Source: Desulfobulbus oralis
GTDB lineage: Bacteria > Desulfobacterota > Desulfobulbia > Desulfobulbales > Desulfobulbaceae
Length of the DNA: 64,000 bases
Direction of reading: 5' to 3'
Assembly: GCF_002952055.1 (NCBI RefSeq)
Contig: NZ_CP021255.1
Location: 1,773,501 to 1,837,500, forward strand
Positions 52,347 through 61,692 of this stretch are shown here, in pieces. The notes beneath the pieces were generated by a model. The model was not told where the DNA came from. It did no database searches and saw only the letters and a program-made list of their open reading frames with translations. How positions within the stretch are numbered: the stretch's first letter is position 1; each line of letters begins with the position of its first letter. The position numbers and the translations under genes are program-made.

Positions 52347-52915
52347 ATCTCGCGCTCTTGCTTCTGGAAAACGGCGTCTGTGCGGCTGTCGCCACCGTGG
52401 GTTTTGCAGCCCTGTCCCGGCCGACCAAGCAGATTGTCATCGTGGCCGCAATCCTGGCCGCATTGGGCCGCATGTGCCGTACCGGCCTGATGCAGGCCCA
52501 TGTGGCCATCGCCCCCGCCACCCTGGTCGCGGCCATGCTGATCGCCCTGTGCAGCATGCCGGCCGCGCGCCGCTACCGTATCCCGGCCGAGATGTTTGCC
52601 TTTCCGGCGCTTTTGCCCATGGTCCCGGGCATGTTCGCCTATCAGGCCATTTTGAAGACCCTGCAGTTCATGGAGGTTGGCAACACGCCCCAGGGCCATA
52701 CCCTTTTGGGTGATATTGTCTACAACGGGCTCGCCACCTTCTTCATCCTCTGCGCGCTGGCCATAGGCTCCACGGTGCCGCTTTTGATCTTCCACCCGGA
52801 ATCCGCCCTGGGCCGGCTGCTGCCGCGCTTTTGCTCCAGGCGGCAGGCCGTTCAGGTTCAGACGGCCGGGTCACAGGGCAAGGAGCAGCTGGACGACGCG
52901 GCCGGGCCCCGATAA
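52343..52915 (+). CDS. ThrE-type exporter subunit, C-terminal half (YjjB-like)
   Basis: This small membrane protein of about 190 residues has five predicted helices. It carries the DUF3815/YjjB pattern: AAVATVGFAALSRPTKQIVI, then RYRIPAEMFAFPALLPMVPG and MFAYQAIL. The frame has no ATG near the start; TTG at 52343, overlapping the upstream stop as TTGA, gives a product with the usual N terminus and fits translational coupling. It pairs with the upstream gene to make one transporter. A polar tail of about 35 residues is not conserved. Terminator at 52945. Confidence 0.82.
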   Translation: MNLALLLLENGVCAAVATVGFAALSRPTKQIVIVAAILAALGRMCRTGLMQAHVAIAPATLVAAMLIALCSMPAARRYRIPAEMFAFPALLPMVPGMFAYQAILKTLQFMEVGNTPQGHTLLGDIVYNGLATFFILCALAIGSTVPLLIFHPESALGRLLPRFCSRRQAVQVQTAGSQGKEQLDDAAGPR

Positions 52916-52944
52916 GCCGTGCTTTTCATGCCCTGTTCCGGATC

Positions 52945-52976
52945 AGGCTCTGCCGTTTTCGGCGGGGCCTTTTTTA
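52945..52976 (+). terminator. Rho-independent terminator after the ThrE pair
   Basis: The stem AGGCTCTGCCG pairs with CGGCGGGGCCT (two G-T pairs) around a TTTT loop and is followed by TTTTTA. It fits the 3' end of the plus-strand exporter genes. queA converges from the right. Confidence 0.8.
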
Positions 52977-53045
52977 TTGCAGGACCGGCTCCTCTTTCCA
53001 GGACCTTGCCCCTGCGGCGGCATGCCAGGCAGGGGGAGCGCGGTC

Positions 53046-54155
53046 TCAGCTCTTTGTCACAATCGCCATGGCGTCGCCGTAGGAGAAGAAGCGGTAGCGC
53101 AGGCGCACGGCTGTCTCATAGGCGGCCAGGGTCCGCTCCCGGCCGGCCAGGGCAGCGACCAGGAAGAGCAGGGATGATTTGGGCAGATGGAAGTTGGTGA
53201 CCAGATTGTCCACCACCTGAAAGCGGAAACCCGGGTAGATGTAGAGATTGCAGAGCCCGGCAAAGGCGGCTACCGGCCCCTCTGCGCCACAGCCCCGCGC
53301 TGCGGCGAATTCCAGGGTACGCGTACTGGTGGTGCCCACCGCCCAGACCCGGCGACCCGCCTTTTTGGCGGCATTGACCGCCTCCGCGCTCGCTGCCGGT
53401 ACGCTCACCCATTCCGAATGAATCGGATGCGCGCGGATGTCCGCAGTCCTGACCGGCGCAAAGGTGCCGTAGCCCACGTGCAGGGTCAGGGGCGCCATGA
53501 TGACGCCCATCCGCTCCAGCTCTGCCAGGAGTTCGGGTGTAAAGTGCAGGCCGGCCGTGGGCGCGGCGACCGAGCCGGTGTAACGGGCGTAGCAGGTCTG
53601 ATAGCGTTCGCTGTCCTGCTGCCTGTGGCTTTCGTCCGTCCGCGTGATATAGGGTGGAAGGGGCATGCGGCCGCAGTCGGCCAGCACCTCTTCCAGCCGC
53701 TTTCCGGCCGGAAACCAGAGCCGCACGCCGGCAGTGCCGTCCTGGTGCAAGGCGGTCACCTCGGCCTGCAGCGCCGGGCCAAAAGAAAGCCGGGCCCCAA
53801 TCCTCGCCCGCTTGGAGCTTTTCAGAAGCGCCCGCGCCGTGGCGCAGTGTTCGCTCTGCCCGGAAGCCTCCTCTGTCTCCGGAAATCCCAGGAGAAAGAG
53901 TTCTATCCTGCCGCCGCTGGCCTTGCTGCCCAGAAGTCTGGCAGGAAAGACCCTGGTATTGTTCAGGGCCAGGACATCACCCGCTCGGAACAGGCGGGGC
54001 AGGTCGTGAAAACGCCGGTGTTCCGGACCCGCCCCACAGGTATTCAGAACCAGCAGTCTGGAGCCGTCGCGGGCGGGCGCTGGTTCCTGGGCAATCAGCT
54101 CCGGCGGCAGAACATAGTCGTAGTCATCGAGGGAATAGGCAAAGTCGGCGTACAT
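53046..54155 (-). CDS. queA: S-adenosylmethionine:tRNA ribosyltransferase-isomerase
   Basis: QueA builds epoxyqueuosine at the tRNA wobble position by adding a ribosyl group from AdoMet. The 369-residue product has the family text: DYDYVLPPELIAQEPAPARD near the start, LALNNTRVFPARLLG, YARYTGSVAAPTAGLHFT, TLHVGYGTFAPVRT, HSEWVSVPA, AVGTTSTRTLE, LYIYPGFRF and LVTNFHLPKSSLLFLVAAL. The ATG at 54155 was chosen to match the usual MYADFAYSLDDYDY-type start. Confidence 0.96.
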   Translation of the reverse strand: MYADFAYSLDDYDYVLPPELIAQEPAPARDGSRLLVLNTCGAGPEHRRFHDLPRLFRAGDVLALNNTRVFPARLLGSKASGGRIELFLLGFPETEEASGQSEHCATARALLKSSKRARIGARLSFGPALQAEVTALHQDGTAGVRLWFPAGKRLEEVLADCGRMPLPPYITRTDESHRQQDSERYQTCYARYTGSVAAPTAGLHFTPELLAELERMGVIMAPLTLHVGYGTFAPVRTADIRAHPIHSEWVSVPAASAEAVNAAKKAGRRVWAVGTTSTRTLEFAAARGCGAEGPVAAFAGLCNLYIYPGFRFQVVDNLVTNFHLPKSSLLFLVAALAGRERTLAAYETAVRLRYRFFSYGDAMAIVTKS

Positions 54156-54266
54156 GGCAGCAGAAGAGTGGGCTTGCCGAAGCCAGCGCTTCAGGGTATT
54201 TTGGCAGGCCACGCTACAACGAAGCGCTGGCAAAAGCAAGCAGCGCTGGTCTTTTCAGGATGCCCT

Positions 54267-54938
54267 ATGCTGCTCGTCACTGCCACGGATTTGGAAATGC
54301 AGGCCCTGACCGCCGCCTGTGTGCCGGCCCGCCTGCCGGAGCAGCGCCTGGTTTGCGGGGTGGGGCCGGCCGAGGCGGCCTTCCGGCTGGGCCTCTTTCT
54401 GGCCGCGGCCGGGGCCTCGGGGCAACTGCCCGATTGTGTCCTGAATATCGGCATTGCCGGCGCCTATCTGCATCCGGGTCTGCCTGCACCGGCGGTTCTG
54501 GATTGCTGTCTGGCGACCAGCGAAGTGCTGGGCGATCTGGGCAAATGCCAGCATGGGCGCCTGCTGCCGCTGCAGAGCGGATGCCATGACTTTTTTCCGC
54601 TGGATGCAGCCCTCGGAAGCCGCATCAGAAGCCGCCTTGAAGAGGCGGGCTTTCCGGTTGAAACCGGCCCCTTTGTCACCGTCAGTTGCGCCAGCGGCGA
54701 TCGCGATCGGGCCGATCTGCTGCTGGCCCGCTATCCCGATGCGCTCTGCGAGAACATGGAGGGCGCGGCCCTGGCCCTGGCGGCCGCCCACTTTGGCCTG
54801 CCCTTTGCCGAGCTGCGCTGTGTCTCCAACGTGGTGGACGAGCCGGAGCGCCAGCACTGGTGTCTTCAGGCCGCCTGCGCCCGCTGCGGCGAGGTGGCGG
54901 CCCTTCTTTTCGAGGAGAAACATACATGGATCCCCTGA
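54267..54938 (+). CDS. mqnB: Futalosine hydrolase
   Basis: MqnB splits futalosine to hypoxanthine and dehypoxanthine futalosine in the alternative menaquinone route. The 223-residue nucleosidase-fold protein has CGVGPAEAAFRLG, LNIGIAGAYLHPGLP, and the family signature CENMEGAALALAAAHFGLPF, followed by LRCVSNVVDEPERQHWCLQ. Its last 13 bases overlap mqnD, so the two are one operon. Divergent from queA. Confidence 0.9.
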   Translation: MLLVTATDLEMQALTAACVPARLPEQRLVCGVGPAEAAFRLGLFLAAAGASGQLPDCVLNIGIAGAYLHPGLPAPAVLDCCLATSEVLGDLGKCQHGRLLPLQSGCHDFFPLDAALGSRIRSRLEEAGFPVETGPFVTVSCASGDRDRADLLLARYPDALCENMEGAALALAAAHFGLPFAELRCVSNVVDEPERQHWCLQAACARCGEVAALLFEEKHTWIP

Positions 54939-55738
54939 GTCTGGGCTATTCGCCATGTCCGAACGACACCTATATTTTCAATGCCCTGGTGCACCGCCTG
55001 ATTCCCTACGCCGGGCCGGAACTGGCGCCGCCGGTCCTGGACGACGTCGAGACCCTGAACGCCTGGGCGATGCAGGGCCGATTCGATATCACCAAGCTTT
55101 CCTGCCATGCCTACGGCTATCTGCGTGACCAGTACCGCGTGCTTTCCGCAGGCGCGGCGCTGGGCCGGGGCTGTGGCCCGCTTCTGGTCACCCATCATGG
55201 CGACAAGGCCGCGGATCCGGCAGGATGGCGCGTTGCCATTCCCGGCCGCTACACCACGGCCGCACTCCTCCTGCAGCTCTATCTGCCCGGCTGCACCACG
55301 ACGGTCATGCGTTTTGACCGCATCATGGATGCCCTGGAGCAGCAGAGCGTTGACGCCGGTCTTATCATCCACGAGGGCCGCTTTACCTACAGGGACCGTG
55401 ATCTGCTCTGCGTTCAGGATCTGGGCGAGTGGTGGGAGCGGGAAACCGGCTTTCCCATTCCCCTGGGCTGCATTGCCATGAAAAGCGGCCTGGGCCAGGA
55501 CCTGCACGATGCCGTGTCCGTAGGCATTGTCCAGAGCATCCGTTGGGCTGAGGCCCATCCCGATGCCTGCCTGCCCTATATCCGCGCACACGCACAGGAG
55601 CTGGCGCCCGGGGTGATCCGGAGCCACATCGATCTCTATGTCAACAGCTTCTCGAAAGACCTGGGCCCGGAGGGGCTGGCGGCCATCGATGAACTGATAC
55701 GGCGCGGCCAGGCCATTGGCCTGCTTCCGGTGGTGTAG
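54926..55738 (+). CDS. mqnD: 1,4-dihydroxy-6-naphthoate synthase
   Basis: MqnD turns cyclic dehypoxanthine futalosine into dihydroxynaphthoate for menaquinone. The 270-residue solute-binding-like protein begins LSLGYSPCPNDTYIFNALVH and has DVETLNAWAMQGRFDITKLS, GRGCGPLLVTHH and GLIIHEGRFTY, typical of the family. GAGGAG lies a few bases before the ATG. MqnB and MqnD together indicate the futalosine route; mqnA, mqnC and mqnE must lie elsewhere. Confidence 0.93.
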   Translation: MDPLSLGYSPCPNDTYIFNALVHRLIPYAGPELAPPVLDDVETLNAWAMQGRFDITKLSCHAYGYLRDQYRVLSAGAALGRGCGPLLVTHHGDKAADPAGWRVAIPGRYTTAALLLQLYLPGCTTTVMRFDRIMDALEQQSVDAGLIIHEGRFTYRDRDLLCVQDLGEWWERETGFPIPLGCIAMKSGLGQDLHDAVSVGIVQSIRWAEAHPDACLPYIRAHAQELAPGVIRSHIDLYVNSFSKDLGPEGLAAIDELIRRGQAIGLLPVV

Positions 55739-55740
55739 GC

Positions 55741-56505
55741 ATGCAGGGCAGGGCGTCCGTTCCGGCAGATTCCGGCCGGCCCGGTGCAGCCGGCACGCCG
55801 GTCCCGCCACTCGATCCCGGCCTTGTGCAGCGCTTCGGCCTGATCTTCAGCCGCTGCCCCTACGGCTTCGATCAGCCCGCGGTCTATCATCAGGCCGGGT
55901 TCATGCACCTGAATTCCCAGACAATGGGGGCACTGCTGGAAAACGGTTATCGCCGCAACGGCAACCACATGTATACCATGCACTGCCCTGGCTGCCGGGG
56001 CTGCGTGTCCATCCGCCTGGACCCGGCACAGTTCAGGCCAAACCGCAACCAGAAACGGGTGTGGCGCAAGAACCAGGACATCGTGGTCCAGCCCGGGCCG
56101 CTGCTCATGTCGCGGGAGCATCTGAGCCTTCTGGACAAATTCCTGCGCATTCGTTTCCACAACCAGGACAGTCAGGCGGAAAGCTATTACAGCCAGTTTT
56201 TTCTCACCACCATCAGCCCCTGTTTCGAGCTGCGCTACTGGGCGGACGGCGTGCTGGTGGGCGTTGCCATTGTGGACGCCACGCCGGAATGGCTGAATGC
56301 GGTCTATTTCTACTTTGACCCGGACCAGGGCTGGCGCAGTCCGGGCACCTTCAACATTCTGAACCTGGTGCACTTCTGCCGCCAGCACGGCATTCCGAAG
56401 CTGTATCTGGGCTACTGCATCGAGGGCCTTTTGGCCATGGCCTACAAAAAGGCCTTCAGGCCCCATGAGCTGCTGCTGCAGGGCCAGTGGCGGCGCATTG
56501 CCTGA
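55741..56505 (+). CDS. bpt: Aspartate/glutamate leucyltransferase
   Basis: Bpt adds Leu from Leu-tRNA to proteins that start with Asp or Glu, marking them for ClpS-ClpAP. The 254-residue product has the ATE1/Bpt cysteine and core text: SRCPYGFDQPAVYHQAG, LENGYRRNGNHMYTMHCPGC, QKRVWRKNQDI, WLNAVYFYFDPD and LYLGYCIEG, then MAYKKAFRPHELL. The ~25-residue N-terminal tail is not conserved. It starts 2 bp after mqnD, so it is probably co-transcribed with the menaquinone genes; clpA and clpS lie nearby on the other strand. Confidence 0.92.
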   Translation: MQGRASVPADSGRPGAAGTPVPPLDPGLVQRFGLIFSRCPYGFDQPAVYHQAGFMHLNSQTMGALLENGYRRNGNHMYTMHCPGCRGCVSIRLDPAQFRPNRNQKRVWRKNQDIVVQPGPLLMSREHLSLLDKFLRIRFHNQDSQAESYYSQFFLTTISPCFELRYWADGVLVGVAIVDATPEWLNAVYFYFDPDQGWRSPGTFNILNLVHFCRQHGIPKLYLGYCIEGLLAMAYKKAFRPHELLLQGQWRRIA

Positions 56506-56538
56506 AATCGCCGCCACTGGCCCTGCCGGCGTGTGGGC

Positions 56539-56578
56539 AAAAAAAGCCCCGGGCAGTTTCCTCTGTCCGGGGGGGCTT
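56539..56578 (-). terminator. Rho-independent terminator after ilvE
   Basis: On the minus strand AAGCCCCCCCGGACAG and CTGCCCGGGGCTT form a long GC stem around AGGAAA and are followed by TTTTTTT. It lies about 25 bp after the ilvE stop and faces the plus-strand bpt, so it may serve both. Confidence 0.82.
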
Positions 56579-56600
56579 GGCAGGAAGGTTCTGATCGCTC

Positions 56601-57515
56601 TTACAGGCTGTAGCTGTGCAGCCAGTTGGCATGTTTTAGGTTTTCGCCCCTGACAATCCTGAAGAATTCGGCCTGCAGGCGTCTGGTGATTGGGCCGGCC
56701 GGGCCGATCTCCCGCCTGTCCAGCTCGCGGATGGGGGTCAGCTCCGCCGCGGTGCCGGTAAAGAAGGCCTCATCCGCAATGTAGAACTCGTCGCGGGTGA
56801 ACTGCTGCTCCTCGACCGTGTAGCCGAGTTCCCGGGCGATTTCGATGATGGACAGCCTGGTGATGCCGCCCAGAATCGAGGTCAGCGGCGTGGTCTTGAT
56901 GATGCCGTCTTTGACGATGAACACGTTCTCGCCGGTTGCCTCGGACACAAAGCCCGCGGTGTCCAGCATGATGGCCTCGTCGTAGCCGTCTTCCCTGGCC
57001 TCTATTTTGGCCAGGATGGAGTTGATATAGTTGCCGGCCGCCTTGGCCTTGGACATCAGGGTGTTGACATGGCTGCGGGCAAAGGAGCTGGTCTTGACGC
57101 GGATGCCCTTTTCCAGCGCATCCGCACCCAGATATGCGCCCCAGGGCCACACGGCAATGATGGTGTGCACCGGATTGTCGCCCGGATACACGCCCATTTC
57201 ACCGTAACCCGCAAAGGACAGCGGCCGGATATAGGCTGCGCTCATCCGGTTGGCCTTCAGCGTCTCCACACAGGCTTCGGCAATCTGCCCGGCCGTAAAG
57301 CCCAGATCCATGCGCAGAATCTTGGCCGAGTTGATGAGGCGCTGGGCATGGTCTTCCAGCCTGAACACCGCGGATTGGCCGTTTGCGCAACTGTAGGCGC
57401 GGATGCCCTCGAAGACGGCACTGCCGTAGTGCAAGGCATGGGTGAGTACATGAACCTGGGCCTGATCCCAGGGAACCAGCCTGCCGTCAAACCAGATGAA
57501 TTCGCTTGTTTGCAT
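56601..57515 (-). CDS. ilvE: Branched-chain amino acid aminotransferase
   Basis: IlvE performs the last transamination in Ile, Leu and Val synthesis using PLP. The 304-residue class IV protein has FIWFDGRLVPWDQAQVHVLT, HYGSAVFEGIRAY, AAYIRPLSFAGYGEMG, the PLP lysine in SKAKAAGNYINSILA, EAIMLDTAGFVSEATGENVF and FFTGTAAELTPI. The start at ATG 57515 is behind GGAGGAG and matches the family start. Ends at the terminator at 56539. Confidence 0.95.
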   Translation of the reverse strand: MQTSEFIWFDGRLVPWDQAQVHVLTHALHYGSAVFEGIRAYSCANGQSAVFRLEDHAQRLINSAKILRMDLGFTAGQIAEACVETLKANRMSAAYIRPLSFAGYGEMGVYPGDNPVHTIIAVWPWGAYLGADALEKGIRVKTSSFARSHVNTLMSKAKAAGNYINSILAKIEAREDGYDEAIMLDTAGFVSEATGENVFIVKDGIIKTTPLTSILGGITRLSIIEIARELGYTVEEQQFTRDEFYIADEAFFTGTAAELTPIRELDRREIGPAGPITRRLQAEFFRIVRGENLKHANWLHSYSL

Positions 57516-57566
57516 ATCTCCTCCGTAAAAAGCGACGGCCAGCCGATGCCGGCCGCGTGGGCACAA

Positions 57567-59837
57567 TCAACGGTAACTGAATACCATGGCATCCTTTTTG
57601 CGGTCAACCCGGGCAGTGCCGCCTTTCACCAGTTTGCCGAAAAGAATTTCCTCGGTGAGCGCGTTGCCGATTTCCTTCATGATCAGGCGGCGGAGCGGCC
57701 GGGCCCCATAGGCCGGTTCATAGCCCTTCCCGGCCAGCCAGCGCCGGGCCGCGGGGGCCAGCTCGATGTGCACGCGCTTTTCGGCGAGCTGGGCCTGCAA
57801 CTCGGCCACCATTTTGTCAACCACCCGCTCCACAATCTCCATGGCGAGCGGTTTGAAATGGATGGTCGCATCCAGGCGGTTTCTGAACTCCGGCGGGAAC
57901 AGGTTTTTGATGGCCTTCTGTTCCTTGCCGCTGGAATCGCCCAGAAAGCCGATGCTGCGCTCGCTCAGTTCCCGCGCGCCCGCATTGGTGGTCATAATCA
58001 GAATCACCTTGCGGAAATCCGCGCGTCTGCCGCTGTTGTCGGTGAGGGTGGAGTGATCCATGACCTGCAGCAGAATGGAGAAGATATCGGGATGGGCCTT
58101 TTCGATTTCATCCAGCAGCAGCACCGAGTAGGGGTGCTTTCTGATGGCATCGGTCAACAGGCCGCCCTGATCGAAGCCCACATAGCCGGGGGGCGCGCCG
58201 ATGAGCCGGGCCACCGCATGCTTTTCCATGTATTCGCTCATGTCGAAGCGCTCGAAATGAACGGAAAGCGCGCTCGCGAGCTGGCGGGCCACCTCGGTCT
58301 TGCCCACCCCGGTCGGCCCGGCGAAGAGGAAGGAGCCGGTGGGCGAGTTGGGATTGCCCAGGCCCGCGCGACTGCGCTTCACCGCCTGCACCAGGGCGGC
58401 AATGGCCTCGTCCTGCCCGAAAATGAAGGATTTCAGCCGTTCCTCCAGATAACGCAAGTCTTCCACGTCGCTGTGGAATCTGCTGGCCACCGGCACCCGG
58501 GCCATGCTGGAAACCACCGCCTCCACGTCGCGCACGGTCACGGTTTTGCCCGTCTTGCCGGCCAGCCGGAAGGCCGCGCCCACTTCGTCCATGACGTCAA
58601 TGGCCTTGTCCGGCAGAAAGCGGTCGTTGATATGCCGCTGGGCCAGCTCGGCCGTGGCCGTGATGGCGTTTTTGGCGTAGCGGATCTGGTGGTGCGCCTC
58701 GTACCGGGGCTGCAGGCCGCGCAAAATGGCGCAGGTGTCTGCCACGCTCGGTTCCTCGATGTCCAGCTTCTGAAAGCGGCGGGCCAGCGCCCGGTCCTTC
58801 TCGATCTGGTTCTTGTACTCTTCGTAGGTCGTGGAGCCGATGCAGCGCAGGGTGCCGGACTGCAGGGCCGGTTTCAGCAGGTTGGAGGCGTCCATGGAGC
58901 CGCCGCTGGTCGCGCCCGCACCGATGATGGTGTGCATCTCGTCGATGAAGAGGATGGCCTTGTCCTTGGCTTCGATCGCGGCCACCACCTCTTTCAGCCT
59001 TTTTTCGAAATCGCCGCGGTACTTGGTGCCTGCCACCAGGGTGCCCATGTCGAGCATGTAGATTTCCGCGCCCGAGAGCAGATCCGGCACCAGTTCCCCG
59101 GGATCCGGCTGCTCCTGTTTGCGGGCCAGGCTGTCGTTGTGGATGCGCAGGGCCAGTCCCTCGGCCATGGCGGTCTTGCCCACGCCCGGCTCGCCCACCA
59201 GGAGCGGATTGTTCTTCCGCCGGCGGCAGAGAATCTGCATCATGCGGTTCAGTTCCCGGTCCCGGCCGATCAGGGGATCGATTCTGCCCTCTGCCGCGCG
59301 CCGGGCAAAGTTGACGGTAAATTCCTCCAGCGGATCCCCGCTGGGCCGCTCACCGGTCTTGCGCGGCTGGCCGCCTTCATCGGGAGAGCGTTTCGCATCG
59401 GGCCGCATGTGTTCCGGCAGACCGTGGGTGATATACTCCACCACCTCCATGCGGCCAATGCCTTCGGTGCCCAGAAAGTAGACGGCATAGGAGTCCTGCT
59501 CGTTGAAGATGGCGACCAGCACGTCTCCGGGGTCCACCTCCTTTTTGCCGCAGCTCTGCACGTGGTTCACGGCCCGCTGCAGAACCCGGTTGAAGGCCAG
59601 GGTCTGGGCCGGCTCGCCCGCCTCGCCTTTCAACACCGGCATGTTGCCGTTAAAGAAACGTTCCAGCCGTTCCTTCAGATTTTCGTTGTTGCCGCCACAA
59701 CTTTCGATGATGTGTCGCGCCAGCTCGTCATGCAAAAGGCCGTAGAGCATGTGTTCCACCGTGACATACTCGTGGCGGTGCTGCTTGGCTTCCTTGATGG
59801 CCTTGATCAGGGCCAGTTCCAAATCCTTGCTGAGCAT
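57567..59837 (-). CDS. clpA: ATP-dependent Clp protease ATP-binding subunit ClpA
   Basis: ClpA unfolds substrates for ClpP. The 756-residue protein has the N domain ([20 protein letters not shown]) that binds ClpS, a first AAA module with Walker [14 protein letters not shown] and Walker [11 protein letters not shown], and a second with [13 protein letters not shown] and [13 protein letters not shown]. The ClpP-docking loop ERSIGFLG lies between them and the C terminus. It follows clpS at a distance of 27 bp. It recognises N-degron substrates with ClpS and ssrA-tagged proteins directly. Confidence 0.97.
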   Translation of the reverse strand: MLSKDLELALIKAIKEAKQHRHEYVTVEHMLYGLLHDELARHIIESCGGNNENLKERLERFFNGNMPVLKGEAGEPAQTLAFNRVLQRAVNHVQSCGKKEVDPGDVLVAIFNEQDSYAVYFLGTEGIGRMEVVEYITHGLPEHMRPDAKRSPDEGGQPRKTGERPSGDPLEEFTVNFARRAAEGRIDPLIGRDRELNRMMQILCRRRKNNPLLVGEPGVGKTAMAEGLALRIHNDSLARKQEQPDPGELVPDLLSGAEIYMLDMGTLVAGTKYRGDFEKRLKEVVAAIEAKDKAILFIDEMHTIIGAGATSGGSMDASNLLKPALQSGTLRCIGSTTYEEYKNQIEKDRALARRFQKLDIEEPSVADTCAILRGLQPRYEAHHQIRYAKNAITATAELAQRHINDRFLPDKAIDVMDEVGAAFRLAGKTGKTVTVRDVEAVVSSMARVPVASRFHSDVEDLRYLEERLKSFIFGQDEAIAALVQAVKRSRAGLGNPNSPTGSFLFAGPTGVGKTEVARQLASALSVHFERFDMSEYMEKHAVARLIGAPPGYVGFDQGGLLTDAIRKHPYSVLLLDEIEKAHPDIFSILLQVMDHSTLTDNSGRRADFRKVILIMTTNAGARELSERSIGFLGDSSGKEQKAIKNLFPPEFRNRLDATIHFKPLAMEIVERVVDKMVAELQAQLAEKRVHIELAPAARRWLAGKGYEPAYGARPLRRLIMKEIGNALTEEILFGKLVKGGTARVDRKKDAMVFSYR

Positions 59838-59864
59838 AGGGGTGCCTCCCAGCGATAAAAGGGC

Positions 59865-60182
59865 TCAGGTGTCCCGTTCCAGGGAACAGCGCAGGGGAAA
59901 CCGGCTCTTCTTGGCCAGCCGGTGCACGGTCACCACCTTGGTTTCGGCGATTTCCCGGGTATAGGTTCCGGCCACGCCCTGGCCGTCATGGTGCACATTC
60001 AGCATGATGCGGGTCGCCTCTTCGCTGTCCTTGTCGAAGATGCGCTCCAGGATCATCACCACGAATTCCATGGTGGTGTAGTCGTCGTTGTGCAGCAGGA
60101 CCCGGTACATGGGCGGTTCCTGTACCTGCTCCCTGCTGATGGTTTCGGTTTCGCCCTTGCGGATTGTACTGTTTTCGGCCAT
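59865..60182 (-). CDS. clpS: ClpS adaptor
   Basis: ClpS delivers proteins with Leu, Phe, Tyr or Trp at the N terminus to ClpA. The 105-residue product has the binding pocket text MYRVLLHNDDYTTMEFVVMI (Asn-Asp-Asp and Met gate), then HHDGQGVAGTYTREIAETKV. I started at the ATG 60182 to match the short disordered N-terminal tail of about 30 residues needed for ClpA loading; the longer open frame is unlike the family. Upstream of clpA in one operon. Confidence 0.95.
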   Translation of the reverse strand: MAENSTIRKGETETISREQVQEPPMYRVLLHNDDYTTMEFVVMILERIFDKDSEEATRIMLNVHHDGQGVAGTYTREIAETKVVTVHRLAKKSRFPLRCSLERDT

Positions 60183-60240
60183 GGTTTTTCTGCCTGGGCA
60201 GGGGATGGGCGCATGCATCCGGAGTGCATGCAGGTTTTTT

Positions 60241-61689
60241 TCACGGCCGGACAAAAGAGGCCGGCTCCGGCTGAATTTTAATGCGGGCCGTGGATTTTGC
60301 AAGAGCGGACGGCAGAGCCGATCCAGCAGTCTGAGCGCCTGTTTTCGGGGGCAGCATGGCGGTCAGGAGCCAGTGCAGCACCAGTTCCGGTGGGATCGCC
60401 GAGTTTTTGAGCCGCAGTTCTGCCTGCAAAAGCAGCCGCATCCAGGCAAGCAGGCGCGGCAGGGGGAGTTTGGCGGCAGCCGTGAACTGGGTGTACAGGG
60501 CATAGGGATGGCCGTCCAGGAGCTTTTTCAGGTCTGCCCGCTCCCGCAGGCTCGCCAGCCTGTTCTGAAAGTCCGCATAGCGGCTCTGCGGGCTGAGGCC
60601 GGCCTCGCCACCTGCCATGAGCGCACGGAAGAGCAGCATCTTGCGCACCGCATTGCGGAGAATGGCCAGGGGAATGAGCGGGAACACCCCATCTTCGAAG
60701 AGGCGCGCCAGCACGCCGAGCGCTTCCGGCAAATCGCCCCTGCCGACCGGATCGCTCAGGGCGTAGACCGCCTCTTCTTTGGAGCGGCCTACGAGTTCGT
60801 CCAGGGCCTCCCGGGTAATGAGCGGCTCATTGCCCACAGAGAGCATGAGCTTCCACAGCTCGTTCTCCACAGCCGCCGGGTGAAAGCCGACCCGCTCCAG
60901 CAAAAGCGCCACGAGTTCCGGCGCCATTTTCTTGCCGCCTGCCTTCAATGTGTCCCTGACGATGTGCTGCAGGATCGGAAGCTGGGCCCGCTGGGCCTGG
61001 GCGCCTGAACCTTCGGGAACGCTGCAATCGATCACGGTTGCATGCTCCTTCAGATACCTGTACAGCTTCTTGCGCTTGTCCACGCTCCCGGACAGGAAGA
61101 TCAGCACATTCTGGGGGGGCAGGCCCTGGGCCAGGAGCGCGGCGAGCCGCTCGCCCGCCGCGTCCCCGGAACTCCGGCTCTGGCTGCCCTGTTCCGCCAT
61201 GGCCCGCAGGTAGGGCCGCGTCCAGTCCAGGCTCTCGCCGGGACGATCAAAATCGAAATGCTGCCGCCACTCCGCCGCTGTCAGGCCCGAAAGCGCCTCT
61301 TCTTCGGGCTCCAGACCTGCGCCGCGCACAAAGGCGAGCAGCGCCCGGCGGATGCCGTCTTCCTGGCCCGCGGTTTTGGCCTTGCTCACCTTGTCCCACA
61401 GTCTGGAGCATTCGGTGCTGGCGGCCAGCAGCTCGCTGTCCGTGATCCGAAATACCTGCCTGCCGCCAAAAAGGCTGAAGGTGGCGAGCTTGTTGAAGGT
61501 GCTCTGATGATCTTCCCCTTCGCCCTCGATGAGATGCAGCTCGCCGCCCCCGGCCAACAGCGCCTTTTCGACGAGCGCCAGCGATTTGCGGCAGAGATAG
61601 GATTCCCCGAAGAGCAACACGGCCCCAACCGGTGTTCCGGGCAGTGTCTGCAGCCAGGCCGCAACCTGTTCCGCTTTGATGAGCGCCAT
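60241..61689 (-). CDS. holA: DNA polymerase III subunit delta
   Basis: HolA opens the beta clamp in the clamp loader. The 482-residue product has the family pattern: VGAVLLFGESYLCRKSLALV in the N-terminal AAA-like domain (without a functional P-loop), NVLIFLSGSVDKRKKLYRYL, PELVALLLERVGFHPAAVEN, and LVGRSKEEAVYALSDPVGRG before the C-terminal helical domain. It is longer than the usual ~340 residues, largely by an insertion of about 60 residues near residue 110-170 (an acidic, Arg-rich stretch). It follows the large unknown gene after 3 bp. Confidence 0.88.
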   Translation of the reverse strand: MALIKAEQVAAWLQTLPGTPVGAVLLFGESYLCRKSLALVEKALLAGGGELHLIEGEGEDHQSTFNKLATFSLFGGRQVFRITDSELLAASTECSRLWDKVSKAKTAGQEDGIRRALLAFVRGAGLEPEEEALSGLTAAEWRQHFDFDRPGESLDWTRPYLRAMAEQGSQSRSSGDAAGERLAALLAQGLPPQNVLIFLSGSVDKRKKLYRYLKEHATVIDCSVPEGSGAQAQRAQLPILQHIVRDTLKAGGKKMAPELVALLLERVGFHPAAVENELWKLMLSVGNEPLITREALDELVGRSKEEAVYALSDPVGRGDLPEALGVLARLFEDGVFPLIPLAILRNAVRKMLLFRALMAGGEAGLSPQSRYADFQNRLASLRERADLKKLLDGHPYALYTQFTAAAKLPLPRLLAWMRLLLQAELRLKNSAIPPELVLHWLLTAMLPPKTGAQTAGSALPSALAKSTARIKIQPEPASFVRP

Positions 61690-61692
61690 GCT

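Noticed and set aside
57069-59858. A 929-codon plus-strand frame opposite clpA and ilvE
   Set aside because: It is antisense to highly conserved genes, and its composition is unlike a real protein.
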